64,000 nt of DNA from Rossellomorea marisflavi (GCF_001274775.1 NZ_LGUE01000001.1:1399705-1463704), one strand, 5' to 3'; positions 1 to 9,075 are shown, counted from the stretch's first letter. Made by a program: numbers and translations. Notes: generated by a model not told the origin, from the letters alone.

Positions 1-1308
1 CTTCGCCATCAGATAGGTCTCGATCTCATGTAATTCTCCCTCGAGTTCATTCGGCTTCAGACTGTCCAGGAACTCATCCCGCACATGACTGACCCCGCTC
101 CTTACAACCTCCTGCAAGGAAAGGGAAAGGTCTTCAATCCTTTTGGCAACCGTCCGCTCAAGGATGGTGATGTTCAGTCTCGGCATGACAGGGGGCATAT
201 TCATCCCCATGAATTCAAATGCCTTTTTCAGTTCACCCCAATAAGCGATTTCCCCAGGTCCCCCGATAAAGCTCAAAGTGGGGAATAGCCATTCCTGCAT
301 GAGGGGTCTCGTGACGACGTTATTACTCAGTCTCCCCGGCTGGTCATCGAGGATTCCCAGAAGTTCTTCCTTGGTGAAGAAGAAGTCGTTATTCTTATCT
401 TTGAAGCCTGAACCATCCCTCTCGAGCAAGGCACGCTCGTTCTGCAGATTCAAGAAGATGTTCGCTGCATCACTGGAAATCTCAAGCTGCGTATTGAAAC
501 CTTCCGCCTGGATGGTCTTCTGTTGCATAAGTACTTGATCTGTGATTTCACGGCTGTTCTCGATAAGGTGGCGGAAATATGGAGCCTCCAGCTTCCTTAA
601 AGCGCCATATGAAGAGTCGATCACCAAGAGCCCGTAGTCCTTAAAAAGGGTCATGATGAAACGGGCAAAAAACGTGACGATATCTTCGCCTTCACGGATA
701 AGGCCGTCCATCTCATCTGCAAGACCAGCCGTGAACTCGGTTTCCCCGAGCACTTTGAGTATGGATGAGATCCAGTTTTTCATCACTGCCGGATCATATT
801 CGACATCGGAAGTCATACGCTTATCGACGACCTGTTCGGGATAGCCATTCTTCTTGATTTTTCCGTCCTGTTCCAAGAAGATGTGGTTTACTTCCTGATA
901 GTCATGATCTTCCCCGGCAATCCAGAAGACAGGCACGACAGGGTGATTCAGTTTTTGTTCCTGTTCACGGGCAAGTCTGATGACGGACACGATTTTATGT
1001 ATGGTATAGAGAGGACCGGTCAATAGTCCTGCCTGCTGGCCGGCAACGACGGCCACGGCATCGTTTTTTAGTTTTTCCAAGGATGTTTCTACGGCATCGG
1101 ACGAAGGAAGCGATTCCATATAGGAGGCGATGCACGTTACGAGTCCTTCCCGAGGAAATTCCCTCTCCCCAAGGTCTTCCAGGCGACGGCTGAAAACGTC
1201 CTGTTCATTGATATTATAATGAAAGAAAGAAGTGACCGGTTCTTCCTGTTTCATATACTTTGAAGCAAACTGATTGATTGCTGGAATATCCAAGCTTTCC
1301 AATTCCAT
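1..1308 (-). CDS. bshC: Putative cysteine ligase BshC (bacillithiol synthesis), 3' end cut by window
   Basis: BshC is thought to add cysteine to GlcN-malate, the last step of bacillithiol synthesis in the cytoplasm. The first 436 codons are visible; the family is usually about 540 residues, so roughly 100 C-terminal residues lie beyond base 1. The family motif GQQAGLLTGP is at residues 90-99, followed by a Rossmann-like stretch with PVVPVFWIAGEDHDYQE. The start is the ATG at 1308, which gives MELESLDIPA. DUF3397 and panE lie upstream on the same strand, the neighbourhood usual for bshC (yllA) in Bacillus. No frameshift is seen in the visible part. Confidence 0.93.
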   Translation of the reverse strand, partial: MELESLDIPAINQFASKYMKQEEPVTSFFHYNINEQDVFSRRLEDLGEREFPREGLVTCIASYMESLPSSDAVETSLEKLKNDAVAVVAGQQAGLLTGPLYTIHKIVSVIRLAREQEQKLNHPVVPVFWIAGEDHDYQEVNHIFLEQDGKIKKNGYPEQVVDKRMTSDVEYDPAVMKNWISSILKVLGETEFTAGLADEMDGLIREGEDIVTFFARFIMTLFKDYGLLVIDSSYGALRKLEAPYFRHLIENSREITDQVLMQQKTIQAEGFNTQLEISSDAANIFLNLQNERALLERDGSGFKDKNNDFFFTKEELLGILDDQPGRLSNNVVTRPLMQEWLFPTLSFIGGPGEIAYWGELKKAFEFMGMNMPPVMPRLNITILERTVAKRIEDLSLSLQEVVRSGVSHVRDEFLDSLKPNELEGELHEIETYLMAK

Positions 1309-1411
1309 ATGAATGACTCCTTTTCTAGCTCATAATTTCCTAACGATGAGTATATCATTCCACAAAAGGAAAAGGAAAAAACTTGCCTAAGACAGGTAAA
1401 AAAGTTGAGAC

Positions 1412-1798
1412 TCAGGTGGATTCCATCACCCTGAGAGCGAGACCCGTCACCATAAGGGCAAGATAGGCAAAAGAAAACAAAAGGAAATTGAGCCTCCACG
1501 TCCCCCTGATCACTCCCCGGTAATCAACCTCCCCTTTCAGCCTCCAATACACGATGGTGAAAAATAATGCCGAACAGAGTACGGTCAACAGGATCAGCCA
1601 GAAATAGGATTGTTCCCAGATGGCGACGATGATGAAATGGACGGAAATCATCAGAAGGATCGTGGTGACATCGATAGAGATGTGGACGGCTTTACGATGA
1701 CTTCCGGTGAGCTCCTTCGCCATGATGAAACTGATGAAATAGCCCGCGAACGGAATGAGGACAACGAGCGCCATGATAAAAGAAAATGCAGAAGCCAT
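1412..1798 (-). CDS. DUF3397 family small membrane protein
   Basis: This 128-residue protein has four predicted membrane helices (about residues 5-25, 40-60, 64-84 and 102-122). From memory it matches the DUF3397 family found between panE and bshC in many Bacillaceae. Its ATG follows the panE stop codon with no gap, so the two are probably co-transcribed and translationally coupled. No catalytic motif is visible and the function is unknown. Confidence 0.8.
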   Translation of the reverse strand: MASAFSFIMALVVLIPFAGYFISFIMAKELTGSHRKAVHISIDVTTILLMISVHFIIVAIWEQSYFWLILLTVLCSALFFTIVYWRLKGEVDYRGVIRGTWRLNFLLFSFAYLALMVTGLALRVMEST

Positions 1799-2683
1799 CT
1801 ATGTTTGCCTCCCTGTTGATTCCTTCCCCTTCACGAGGAGATAGAGCGTATGGATGACCGGTACATCCACAGGTGAAGCCTTCCGGATGATTTCTCCAAG
1901 AATGGATTCGACTTCGGTCTTCCTGCCGTTTTCCACATCCGCGAGCATGGATGAGCGGTTTTGAGCGGTATTCAAACATATGCTCTCGATGTCTTCAAGG
2001 GAAATCACTGCTTCCATACGGGGGTAAAGATGAAGAAGTTCTCCATAGACCTCCCTGATAAGGGCGTTGTAGTGGGGATTCGACATCATTTCTCCATTCA
2101 CACAGCCGGCAATGGCCGTCAGTGGATTGATGACTGCATTGATGAACAGCTTCCTGAGAAGCATCGTTTCATAATCTTCCTCTTCTTCAAAAGGGAAAGC
2201 CTCATCCTCTTCTTTCATCAAACGTTGCAACGGCACGGGCACTCCCCGAACCAAGGCGATGTTCGTAACACCCACGCCTTTATGTAAGACGGTATAATCA
2301 TTCTCCTTGAGGGCGCCATGTTCAACAGATGCCGCCATGACGGTATCGTGAGGAAGTGTCTTCAGGAAGTCCATATGACCGATTCCGTTTTGGATGAACA
2401 GAAGAGGGGTATCGGTGGGAACGGTGATGAACAGTGATTCCTCAAGGTCATACCCCTTTACGGCAAGGATGACAAGATCGTGATGGCTGTCAAGCGAGCT
2501 GAGAGACTTTGCCCCCACATCGGTCTGCTCTTTACTCCCTTCGCGCCACACTGTGACACCACGGGCTTCCAACTGTTCCCTTTGTTCTTTTCTCCTTGCA
2601 TAGACTGTCACGTCATGTCGTTTACCAAGGTAGCCGGCGAACAAAAGTCCGACTGCCCCTGCCCCTATGATCCCGATATCCAT
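1799..2683 (-). CDS. panE: 2-dehydropantoate 2-reductase (ketopantoate reductase)
   Basis: This enzyme reduces 2-dehydropantoate to pantoate with NADPH, on the pathway to pantothenate and coenzyme A. The N-terminus MDIGIIGAGAVGLLFAGYLG is a GxGxxG Rossmann nucleotide-binding motif at residues 5-10. The C-terminal helical domain carries the KLFINAVINPLTAI segment, including the conserved Lys and Asn of the family. An ATG at 2701 is also in frame, but AAAGGCGGGG sits just before the ATG at 2683, so the 294-residue form is preferred. It corresponds to ylbQ by gene order. coaD, another CoA-pathway gene, is about 11 kb away. Confidence 0.92.
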   Translation of the reverse strand: MDIGIIGAGAVGLLFAGYLGKRHDVTVYARRKEQREQLEARGVTVWREGSKEQTDVGAKSLSSLDSHHDLVILAVKGYDLEESLFITVPTDTPLLFIQNGIGHMDFLKTLPHDTVMAASVEHGALKENDYTVLHKGVGVTNIALVRGVPVPLQRLMKEEDEAFPFEEEEDYETMLLRKLFINAVINPLTAIAGCVNGEMMSNPHYNALIREVYGELLHLYPRMEAVISLEDIESICLNTAQNRSSMLADVENGRKTEVESILGEIIRKASPVDVPVIHTLYLLVKGKESTGRQT

Positions 2684-2786
2684 CCGATCCCCGCCTTTCA
2701 ATGTACACTCATTTTACCAAATATTCCTCATTCTTCATACAAAAGGTTTCATATTGCGGAGCGCCTGAAAATACCCCACACTCACG

Positions 2787-2843
2787 ATAAAAAACCCGGA
2801 AGAGACATTACTCTTCCTGAGAAGAATAGGGACTCTTTCCGGG
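2787..2843 (-). terminator. Intrinsic terminator of the yngHA-yngHB-yngE operon
   Basis: Read on the minus strand, CCCGGAAAGAG pairs with CTCTTCCGGG and is followed by TTTTTTATCG. A smaller hairpin lies in the loop. It sits 18 bases after the yngE stop codon and ends the carboxylase operon before panE. Confidence 0.8.
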
Positions 2844-2860
2844 CATGACGCACCGGTCCA

Positions 2861-4399
2861 TCAAACAGGATAAACCGGATGCTTTCTATGGCTGAACTCG
2901 ACATCCTTTGTTTGGTACATCTCGAATCGCTGGATGAGGACGGAACGCAATTCATTTGCAGCTACGATTTCATCCACGATCATTTCGGAGGCTAGCTTAT
3001 AAATATCGATATGCTCCTGATACTCCTTTTGTTTCTGTTGGACATAGGCAATACGCTCTTTTGGATCTTCTATCGCTTGAATCTTGTTGGAGTAGACTGC
3101 ATTGACTGCTGCCTCCGGACCCATGACGGCGATTTGGGCAGTCGGAAGGGCAATGCACACATCCGGTTCGAATGCAGGGCCTGCCATGGCATAAAGTCCG
3201 GCTCCATAAGCTTTCCGGACGATGACGGAGATCTTTGGTACCGTGGCAGAACTCATGGCCGCAATAAGCTTTGCACCGTGGCGTATGATCCCTGCCCGCT
3301 CCACTTTCGTACCGATCATGAAGCCCGGTACATCTGCCAGGAACAATAGCGGAATATGAAAGGCGTCGCAGAGCTGGATGAATTTCGCCCCCTTATCCGC
3401 GGAATCATGGAAAAGGACGCCTCCTTTCACCTTCGGCTGGTTGGCAATGATCCCGACGACCCTGCCATCAAAGCGGGCAAACCCTGTAATAAGCTCGGGA
3501 GCGAATAATTTCTTGACCTCAAAGAAGGTTCCCTCATCGATCAGGGCATGAATCCCGTCGTACATATCAAACGGGGCATTTTGATGCTGAGGGATCAAGT
3601 CTTCCAAGACCTTGGACGAGTCTGGCGCCCCACCATCGATCAAAGCAGGCTTTTGCTGATAATTCGCAGGGAAGTAACCCAGATAGCGGCGCGCCTCCCT
3701 GATGGCTTCTTCTTCAGATGCAGCAAGTACATCACCACATCCGCTCACGGAGCAGTGCATCCTCGCACCGCCCATTTCTTCAAGGGTTACTTTTTCTCCA
3801 ATGACCTTTTCCGCCATTCTCGGAGACCCAAGATACATGGACGCATTTCCTTCTACCATGATCACCAGATCACAGAAGGCGGGAATATATGCCCCACCTG
3901 CGGCAGATGGTCCAAAAAGGAGACAAACCTGAGGCACCATGCCGGACATTTTTACCTGGTTATGAAAAATGCGTCCAGCCCCACGCCGGTTAGGGAACAT
4001 GTCGAGCTGATCCGTGATCCTTGCCCCGGCTGAATCCACCAGGTAGAGGATCGGCACTTTCAGGTTCATGGCCGTTTCCTGGATACGGATGATCTTTTCA
4101 ACGGTCCTCGCCCCCCATGAACCGGCTTTGACGGTGGAATCATTGGCCATGACGCAGACGGTCTGTCCGCCCACTTTCCCGATAGCCGTCACCACTCCAT
4201 CAGCAGGGAGGCCATCGGCCGATGAGTTTGCAAACATCCCGTCCTCCTGATATTCCCCCTGATCGAAGAGCTGCTCCAGGCGGTCGCGGACGAATAGCTT
4301 GTTTTGCTCCTTCAGCTTTTGATGATACTTCTCTTCTCCCCCGGTACGGATCCTTTCCCTTGTTTCCTCAAGCTTCTCAGTCGTTTTTGATGTCATCAT
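2861..4399 (-). CDS. yngE: Acyl-CoA carboxylase carboxyltransferase (beta) subunit, YngE type
   Basis: This 512-residue biotin-dependent carboxyltransferase moves CO2 from carboxybiotin to an acyl-CoA. It contains the paired oxyanion-hole glycine motifs of the crotonase-fold family (GPSAAGGAYIPAFCD near residue 163, and GAGLYAMAGPAFEPD in the C-terminal half). From memory it is very close to B. subtilis YngE, the presumed methylcrotonyl-CoA carboxylase subunit of leucine breakdown; propionyl-CoA is the other possible substrate. Two adjacent ATG codons (4399 and 4396) follow GAGGAGGTGTA; the second has the better spacing. It is the last gene of the carboxylase operon. Confidence 0.88.
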   Translation of the reverse strand: MMTSKTTEKLEETRERIRTGGEEKYHQKLKEQNKLFVRDRLEQLFDQGEYQEDGMFANSSADGLPADGVVTAIGKVGGQTVCVMANDSTVKAGSWGARTVEKIIRIQETAMNLKVPILYLVDSAGARITDQLDMFPNRRGAGRIFHNQVKMSGMVPQVCLLFGPSAAGGAYIPAFCDLVIMVEGNASMYLGSPRMAEKVIGEKVTLEEMGGARMHCSVSGCGDVLAASEEEAIREARRYLGYFPANYQQKPALIDGGAPDSSKVLEDLIPQHQNAPFDMYDGIHALIDEGTFFEVKKLFAPELITGFARFDGRVVGIIANQPKVKGGVLFHDSADKGAKFIQLCDAFHIPLLFLADVPGFMIGTKVERAGIIRHGAKLIAAMSSATVPKISVIVRKAYGAGLYAMAGPAFEPDVCIALPTAQIAVMGPEAAVNAVYSNKIQAIEDPKERIAYVQQKQKEYQEHIDIYKLASEMIVDEIVAANELRSVLIQRFEMYQTKDVEFSHRKHPVYPV

Positions 4400-4421
4400 T
4401 ACACCTCCTCGTTTGTGAATG

Positions 4422-4637
4422 TCAATCTTCCAGCAGAATCAGCACATCATCTTCATTAACAAAATCTCCAATATTCACCTTTACCTCTGCAACCGTTCCT
4501 CCAGCTTCCGCTTCAACGGGAATTTCCATTTTCATGGATTCAAGCATGAGTACCATTTCCCCCGCCGAAATGCTTTTACCTGTTTCGGTCAATACATTCA
4601 ATACAGTGCCTGCCATGGTGGCTTTGATTTCTTTCAT
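4422..4637 (-). CDS. yngHB: Biotin carboxyl carrier protein, stand-alone
   Basis: This 71-residue protein is a single biotinyl/lipoyl domain. The biotinylation motif LESMKMEIPV puts the modified Lys near residue 36. It carries the carboxyl group between YngHA and YngE, which flank it in the same operon. The length matches the YngHB family, which lacks the Pro/Ala-rich arm of AccB. GAGGAGG lies just before the ATG. Confidence 0.9.
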   Translation of the reverse strand: MKEIKATMAGTVLNVLTETGKSISAGEMVLMLESMKMEIPVEAEAGGTVAEVKVNIGDFVNEDDVLILLED

Positions 4638-4652
4638 ATTCGTTCCTCCTCA

Positions 4653-6011
4653 TTATGATTGTTGTTGTGCAGACAGGTAATCCTGTAGCCATTTAGTGGA
4701 GTAAACCCCATCAACGAACCCATCGGCTGATAATACTTCCCGGATGAGGGGAAGATTGGTTTTGACCCCTTGGATCTCCACCCCGCCGAAAAATCTTCTT
4801 GCCGTCTCAAGGCAAGCCGCGCGGTCCTGCCCGCTTACGATGCACTTGGCGATCATCGGGTCATAAAACGGTGTCACCTTGTTCCCTTGTGCATAACCCG
4901 CATCGATCCGCACGCCGTCCTTCTTTTCTCCCCACTTCAGTGTGGAAAGGAGACCAGGGGACGGGAAGAACGTTTTTGGATCTTCGGCATAGATCCTGAA
5001 CTCGATGGCGTGCCCCCTTGAGAAGATTCCCTCTTGAGCTGAGATGGGCAATTCTTCACCTTGGGCGACCTTCAGCTGCCATTTGACAAGATCAAGTTCC
5101 GTCACGGCTTCGGTCACAGGATGCTCCACCTGAAGACGTGTATTCATTTCCAGGAAGTAGAACTGCTCATCACGGTCCACAATGAATTCCACGGTGCCGG
5201 CATTGGTGTAACCGACGGCTTTTCCTGCCTTCACTGCCGCGGCAAGCATCAACTCCTTGGTCTTTTCCGAAAGGGCCGGTGAAGGGGATTCTTCAATCAC
5301 CTTCTGATTCCTCCGTTGGACGGAGCAGTTCCTTTCAAACAGGTGAACAAGATTACCTCGTTGATCCCCGAAGATCTGCACTTCGATATGCCGGCTTTCA
5401 TCTATACATTTTTCAAGAAATACTTCGTCGTTCCCGAAATACGCTTTTGCACGATTCCGGGTCGAATCAAAATGTTGAACGAGCGCTTGTTCATCGGCAC
5501 ACCGGATCATCCCGATGCCCCCGCCCCCGCCGCTCGCCTTGAGCATGACCGGATAGCCGATCTCGGCGGCAAGGTGCTTTGCTGATTCAAGGGATGCACA
5601 GCCTGATTCACTTCCGGGTACGACAGGTACGCCCGCATCCTTCATGATCTTCCTGGCCTTCACTTTATCCCCCATGACCTCGATGGTTTTCCAATCGGGG
5701 CCGATGAAGATGAGCCCTTCTTCTTCTACCAGCTTGGCAAATGAAGCATTTTCAGATAATAGACCATAACCAGGATGGATGGCATCCACCCCTTCACGTT
5801 TCGCCACTTCCACGATCGTATCCATCATCAGATAAGAACGGTTCACTTGAGACTCCCCGATCCTGAATGAATGGTCCGCTTCTTTGACGAACGGCATCTC
5901 TTCATCTGCATCTGAATAGACCGCTACGGTTTCAATCGATAACTGTTTGCAGGTGGAAATGATCCGCGAAGCGATCTCCCCTCTATTGGCGATGAGTATT
6001 TTCTGTATCAT
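4653..6011 (-). CDS. yngHA: Biotin carboxylase subunit of an acyl-CoA carboxylase
   Basis: This 452-residue ATP-grasp biotin carboxylase carboxylates the biotin on YngHB using ATP and bicarbonate. It starts MIQKILIANRGEIASRII, typical of the family. It has the glycine-rich ATP loop KASGGGGGIGMI near residues 155-165, and the active-site segments EMNTRLQVEHPVTE and RNCSVQRRNQK. It is the first gene of the operon and has a perfect cre sequence 57-71 bases upstream, which suggests CcpA repression on preferred sugars. AccC and the N-terminal part of PycA (30759-34202) are paralogues. Confidence 0.9.
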   Translation of the reverse strand: MIQKILIANRGEIASRIISTCKQLSIETVAVYSDADEEMPFVKEADHSFRIGESQVNRSYLMMDTIVEVAKREGVDAIHPGYGLLSENASFAKLVEEEGLIFIGPDWKTIEVMGDKVKARKIMKDAGVPVVPGSESGCASLESAKHLAAEIGYPVMLKASGGGGGIGMIRCADEQALVQHFDSTRNRAKAYFGNDEVFLEKCIDESRHIEVQIFGDQRGNLVHLFERNCSVQRRNQKVIEESPSPALSEKTKELMLAAAVKAGKAVGYTNAGTVEFIVDRDEQFYFLEMNTRLQVEHPVTEAVTELDLVKWQLKVAQGEELPISAQEGIFSRGHAIEFRIYAEDPKTFFPSPGLLSTLKWGEKKDGVRIDAGYAQGNKVTPFYDPMIAKCIVSGQDRAACLETARRFFGGVEIQGVKTNLPLIREVLSADGFVDGVYSTKWLQDYLSAQQQS

Positions 6012-6067
6012 CTCTCCCCCTCCTTCATAGTAGGAATTCTACAAAAATCGTGGAATTCCTCTCTAAA

Positions 6068-6082
6068 ATGTAAACGTTTTCT
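6068..6082. promoter_or_regulatory. Predicted CcpA binding site (cre) of the carboxylase operon
   Basis: ATGTAAACGTTTTCT fits the cre consensus WTGNAANCGNWNNCW at every fixed position and also the palindromic form TGWAARCGYTWNCW. It is 57-71 bases upstream of the yngHA start, in the region where the operon promoter must lie, and about 120 bases upstream of the divergent ylbP. Confidence 0.7.
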
Positions 6083-6203
6083 CATTTGAGTGCAGAATTT
6101 TTTGTTTATTTGTTATATAATAATAATATATCGGGCAATTAAGGGTAAATAAATTGAAAGCGGATCATCCGCAATCATTCAAATGTTTCAGGAGGGATTT
6201 CAA

Positions 6204-6680
6204 ATGGCAAATAAAGTAGAGAAGCTGAAAGTCAATTACAAAACTCTCGAAGAGTTTAAGAAGTTTAAAGAATATGGTGTTCAAGAGCTTTCCATGCTCG
6301 ACGACCTTCAGGAAAATATCATTGAAAACGATAGCGAATCCCCGTTTTATGGAATCTATTTCGGCGACACGCTCGTTGCCCGCATGAGTCTTTACCAGCG
6401 TGATGCAAGGTTCGACCAGTACTTCGATCCAGCTCAAAATTACCTTGAGTTGTGGAAGCTTGAAGTCCTTCCTAAGTATCAGAATAAAGGATACGGCAGC
6501 ATCCTCGTGGAATTCGCCAAAAGCTTCGGGCTTCCGATCAAAACAAATTCCCGCATCAAGTCCCAGGGGTTCTGGGAAAGGATGGACTTTCATCAAGTCA
6601 CGTATGATGTCGAACGGGATCTCAGCGAGAATCCCATGGTGTGGTTCCCTGAAGGAGTATCAGAACAAAAGCATGGTTGA
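6204..6680 (+). CDS. ylbP: GNAT family N-acetyltransferase YlbP
   Basis: This 158-residue GNAT-fold protein has the acetyl-CoA binding stretch LEVLPKYQNKGYGSILVEFA around residues 90-110. The acceptor substrate is unknown. The start MANKVEKLKV follows AGGAGGGATTTCAA; an earlier in-frame ATG at 6183 has no good ribosome site. Gene order (panE and gerR as near neighbours) identifies it with B. subtilis ylbP. It diverges from the carboxylase operon and ends at a terminator shared with gerR. Confidence 0.85.
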   Translation: MANKVEKLKVNYKTLEEFKKFKEYGVQELSMLDDLQENIIENDSESPFYGIYFGDTLVARMSLYQRDARFDQYFDPAQNYLELWKLEVLPKYQNKGYGSILVEFAKSFGLPIKTNSRIKSQGFWERMDFHQVTYDVERDLSENPMVWFPEGVSEQKHG

Positions 6681-6686
6681 TCAACG

Positions 6687-6731
6687 AAAAAATCCGAACC
6701 TTCCCGACATTCCGGGGGTTCGGATTTTTTT
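6687..6731. terminator. Bidirectional terminator between ylbP and gerR
   Basis: AATCCGAACC pairs with GGTTCGGATT around a C-rich loop, with A-tracts and T-tracts on the two sides. It can end both convergent genes. The gerR stop codon TAA (6730-6732) lies at the edge of the T-tract. Confidence 0.85.
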
Positions 6732-7326
6732 ACTTATTTAACCGCTGGAGATTCCCGTTTTTATCCATCTGGAATTTGACTTTATCTTCATTTCCCTGCA
6801 AAAGGGCCATCTTCCTTGCTTTTTCGAATATGGCCAGAAGGGATTTGTGGTCCTCTTCAAGAAGAGAATATTTCGACTCATAATTATAGAGCTGCGTTTC
6901 AATTTCTTTCATTTTTTCCTGAAGCTGATCGATTTGGTTAAGGAGTTTTTGATTTTCACTCCTGATCTCTTCTTCATGACGTACAGACTCCTCGGCTCGT
7001 TGTAAATAGTGAATGATGCTCTCAACCGACAGGTCTGTTGCTTCTTTGATCTGTTCCACTTCAGGAGAGGCTTCTTTTTTAACTTGAGGGGCACCCCTTT
7101 TGGTTTGTTTCCGCTGGTTCTTCGCAAGCTCGATTCCTGATTTGTATTGCTTGCGCACGAAAGAGTTCCACCGGAATCCACAGGCGGCTGAAGTCCTTGA
7201 AAGTTTCTTCCCCACCTCTTCAAAGGCCTGAAGCTGTGTGCCTCCATCCCTTATATATCTCAAGACCACTTCCGCCAACAACACATCCTCATCCTGGTTC
7301 CAAGCGTCCTGTCTATTCGAAGACAT
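6730..7326 (-). CDS. gerR: RsfA/GerR family sporulation transcription factor (YlbO)
   Basis: This 198-residue protein has an N-terminal Myb/SANT-like DNA-binding domain ([18 protein letters not shown], then [15 protein letters not shown]) at residues 5-65. A charged linker and a long coiled coil at about 110-180 follow. In B. subtilis, YlbO/GerR regulates part of the sigma-E mother-cell regulon; RsfA is the prespore paralogue. Gene order favours GerR. The start [10 protein letters not shown] is set by AGGAGG eight bases upstream; an ATG two codons earlier lies too close to it. Confidence 0.82.
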   Translation of the reverse strand: MSSNRQDAWNQDEDVLLAEVVLRYIRDGGTQLQAFEEVGKKLSRTSAACGFRWNSFVRKQYKSGIELAKNQRKQTKRGAPQVKKEASPEVEQIKEATDLSVESIIHYLQRAEESVRHEEEIRSENQKLLNQIDQLQEKMKEIETQLYNYESKYSLLEEDHKSLLAIFEKARKMALLQGNEDKVKFQMDKNGNLQRLNK

Positions 7327-7396
7327 CTCCATCTCCTCCTGTAAAATCCATATACCCATACTTATGCCCTTACTAGAGTAGATAGAATCGCTCTTC

Positions 7397-8155
7397 CTAC
7401 TTTTTGTTCAAGAATCTTTCCACCGCTTGATGGTGGTCGTCTGACGCCCAGAGCTTGGAACATCGCCGGATCTCCCTCTCTATATTTTCCATCAGGACAG
7501 CCTTGTCCCAGCGGTCGAGTAGCTGCTGTTTATATGCTTTCAGTGTCCCTATACTCTTCTCTTCCATGCTTGTTACGATCGGGTGGTCTTCCAATCTATG
7601 GGCGGAACTCACCAAAGCATTGATGAATCCGTAGTCATACAAGGTTTCTGCACTCTTGATGGTCCCGGTCATCAAAAGCTCCATGGCGCGTGGAGAAGAA
7701 ATCCTCTCATGGAGCAGGGTGCCGCCGCCCCACCCTGTGGAAATGCCCAGTCTCCCTTGGACGAACCCCATCTTCACATCATCGGCCGCGATCCGCAGAT
7801 CACAGGCTGCCGCGATTTCACAGCCTCCACCTACAGCTGTACCATTGACCAGTGCCAATGTTGGAATGGGCAGGAACGCCAGACGGACCAGTACATCCCC
7901 CATCTTCCTGAGCATGCCGTAGCTCTCTTCTTCCGTCTTAAGCCCGTGGAATGCAGAGAGGTCGCCTCCTGAACAAAATGAATCTGTTCCCGCACCGGTT
8001 AGTAGGAGCATCTTCACTTCCCCTTTTTCACATTCATCCAGGCATCGGGAAAAAGCCTCGATCAAATCGAAGTTGATGGCGTTCCGCTTTTCGGGACGAT
8101 TCAAGACAAACCTCATGATTCCGCTTTCATTAGTGTGCATTATAAACGATCCCAC
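7397..8155 (-). CDS. Enoyl-CoA hydratase/isomerase family protein
   Basis: This 252-residue crotonase-fold protein has both oxyanion-hole elements, CSGGDLSAF near residue 61 and [15 protein letters not shown] near residue 104. The substrate cannot be told from sequence. It lies close to the YngE-type carboxylase, and the B. subtilis yng operon encodes a hydratase (YngF) for 3-methylglutaconyl-CoA, so a role in acyl-CoA breakdown is plausible. The likely start is the GTG at 8155, behind AAGGAGAG; an ATG at 8140 has no clear ribosome site. It sits between gerR and rpmF, where B. subtilis has no such gene. Confidence 0.8.
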   Translation of the reverse strand: MGSFIMHTNESGIMRFVLNRPEKRNAINFDLIEAFSRCLDECEKGEVKMLLLTGAGTDSFCSGGDLSAFHGLKTEEESYGMLRKMGDVLVRLAFLPIPTLALVNGTAVGGGCEIAAACDLRIAADDVKMGFVQGRLGISTGWGGGTLLHERISSPRAMELLMTGTIKSAETLYDYGFINALVSSAHRLEDHPIVTSMEEKSIGTLKAYKQQLLDRWDKAVLMENIEREIRRCSKLWASDDHHQAVERFLNKK

Positions 8156-8189
8156 GTCTGTTCTCTCCTTATAATCATTTTATCTATGC

Positions 8190-8226
8190 AAAAAAGCGTG
8201 AAGAGCCATGGTCTCTTCACGCTTTT
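8190..8226 (-). terminator. Terminator of the ylbN-rpmF operon
   Basis: On the minus strand GCGTGAAGAG pairs with CTCTTCACGC and is followed by a T-rich run. It lies just after the rpmF stop and before the enoyl-CoA hydratase gene, which therefore probably has its own promoter or depends on readthrough. Confidence 0.8.
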
Positions 8227-8240
8227 GCAGCAGTCGGCAA

Positions 8241-8414
8241 TTATTTGCTTACTACTTCTTTACCTTTATACGTTCCGCACTCTTTGCAAACACGGTGTGC
8301 AAGTTTCATTTCACCACAGTTTGGGCATGCTACCATACCTGGTACACTGAGTTTGAAGTGTGTACGACGTTGTCTTTTTGCTGTTTTAGATGTTCTTCTA
8401 AAAGGTACTGCCAT
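8241..8414 (-). CDS. rpmF: 50S ribosomal protein L32
   Basis: This 57-residue protein belongs to the large ribosomal subunit. It starts [20 protein letters not shown] and carries a zinc-binding pair CPNCG...CKECG around residues 27-46, so it is the C+ (zinc) form of L32. AAGGAGGTGGGAAGA sets the start at 8414; a GTG nine bases earlier lies inside the ribosome site. It is co-transcribed with ylbN 60 bases upstream, the usual arrangement in many bacteria. Confidence 0.97.
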   Translation of the reverse strand: MAVPFRRTSKTAKRQRRTHFKLSVPGMVACPNCGEMKLAHRVCKECGTYKGKEVVSK

Positions 8415-8474
8415 TCTTCCCACCTCCTTAAAAGATAGTCGTCTATGAAGCCAGAACGAACTGGTACTTCGCTT

Positions 8475-9017
8475 TTAAGATTTCTTGTTTTGATCAAGAA
8501 GTTTTGCCAAGTCAGCGAGACGAGGATCTACTTTCTTCTCTTCCTCTTTATCGACAGCATGAGCCTGTTCTTCCGTCATTACTTCCCAGTCTTTACCGGA
8601 AGGCATTTCATTCTGTTCCCTCGCTTCATCACTGAGTACCTGCATGGGAATCTCAAGTATCAGCAACTCTCTTATAGCTGGTTTTAGGTCAATTACGTCC
8701 CCTTCAATGCGATGTATTTCCTCTTCCTCATACATGTCGTACTCCCGTTCATCGAGAAGGTACGTTTCAATCGTATGGAGGTCGACAGGCACATCCACTT
8801 CGACGAGGGTTCTTGAGCATGGAAGAACCAATTTCCCTTCAATATGCAGGTGGAAGGTGACACGATTTGAAGCGATGTCGGCCCTGCCTGTCACATGGAT
8901 CGGGGAAACTCTGATGACTTGCGGATCAATCTCTTTTATATCGTTGAGATCAACCGTTTCATCAATCGGCATTCCTTTATCTCTGTACTTTTGTAATTGA
9001 ATGATTGACCATTTCAA
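8475..9017 (-). CDS. ylbN: YceD/DUF177 family protein YlbN
   Basis: This 180-residue acidic protein belongs to the YceD (DUF177) family, whose genes are almost always next to rpmF. In other organisms the family is linked to 23S rRNA metabolism. The family core is visible as LHIEGKLVLPCSRTLVEVD and DLKPAIRELLILEIPM. The start is TTG at 9017, preceded by GAGGTGATG. A perfect consensus sigma-A promoter lies about 30-58 bases upstream. Confidence 0.88.
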   Translation of the reverse strand: MKWSIIQLQKYRDKGMPIDETVDLNDIKEIDPQVIRVSPIHVTGRADIASNRVTFHLHIEGKLVLPCSRTLVEVDVPVDLHTIETYLLDEREYDMYEEEEIHRIEGDVIDLKPAIRELLILEIPMQVLSDEAREQNEMPSGKDWEVMTEEQAHAVDKEEEKKVDPRLADLAKLLDQNKKS

Positions 9018-9046
9018 TTTGTCATCACCTCAAGGCAACAAAGGTA

Positions 9047-9075
9047 ATTATAGCTTTCATAATACCGTTTGTCAA
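9047..9075 (-). promoter_or_regulatory. Consensus sigma-A promoter for ylbN-rpmF
   Basis: On the minus strand TTGACA (9075-9070), a 17-base spacer and TATAAT (9052-9047) match the sigma-A consensus at all 12 positions. Transcription would start near 9040, leaving a short leader before the ylbN TTG. A strong constitutive promoter fits a ribosomal protein operon. Confidence 0.9.

Noticed and set aside
3548..4033. 161-codon plus-strand frame opposite yngE
   Set aside because: Antisense to yngE, His- and Arg-rich, no ribosome site.
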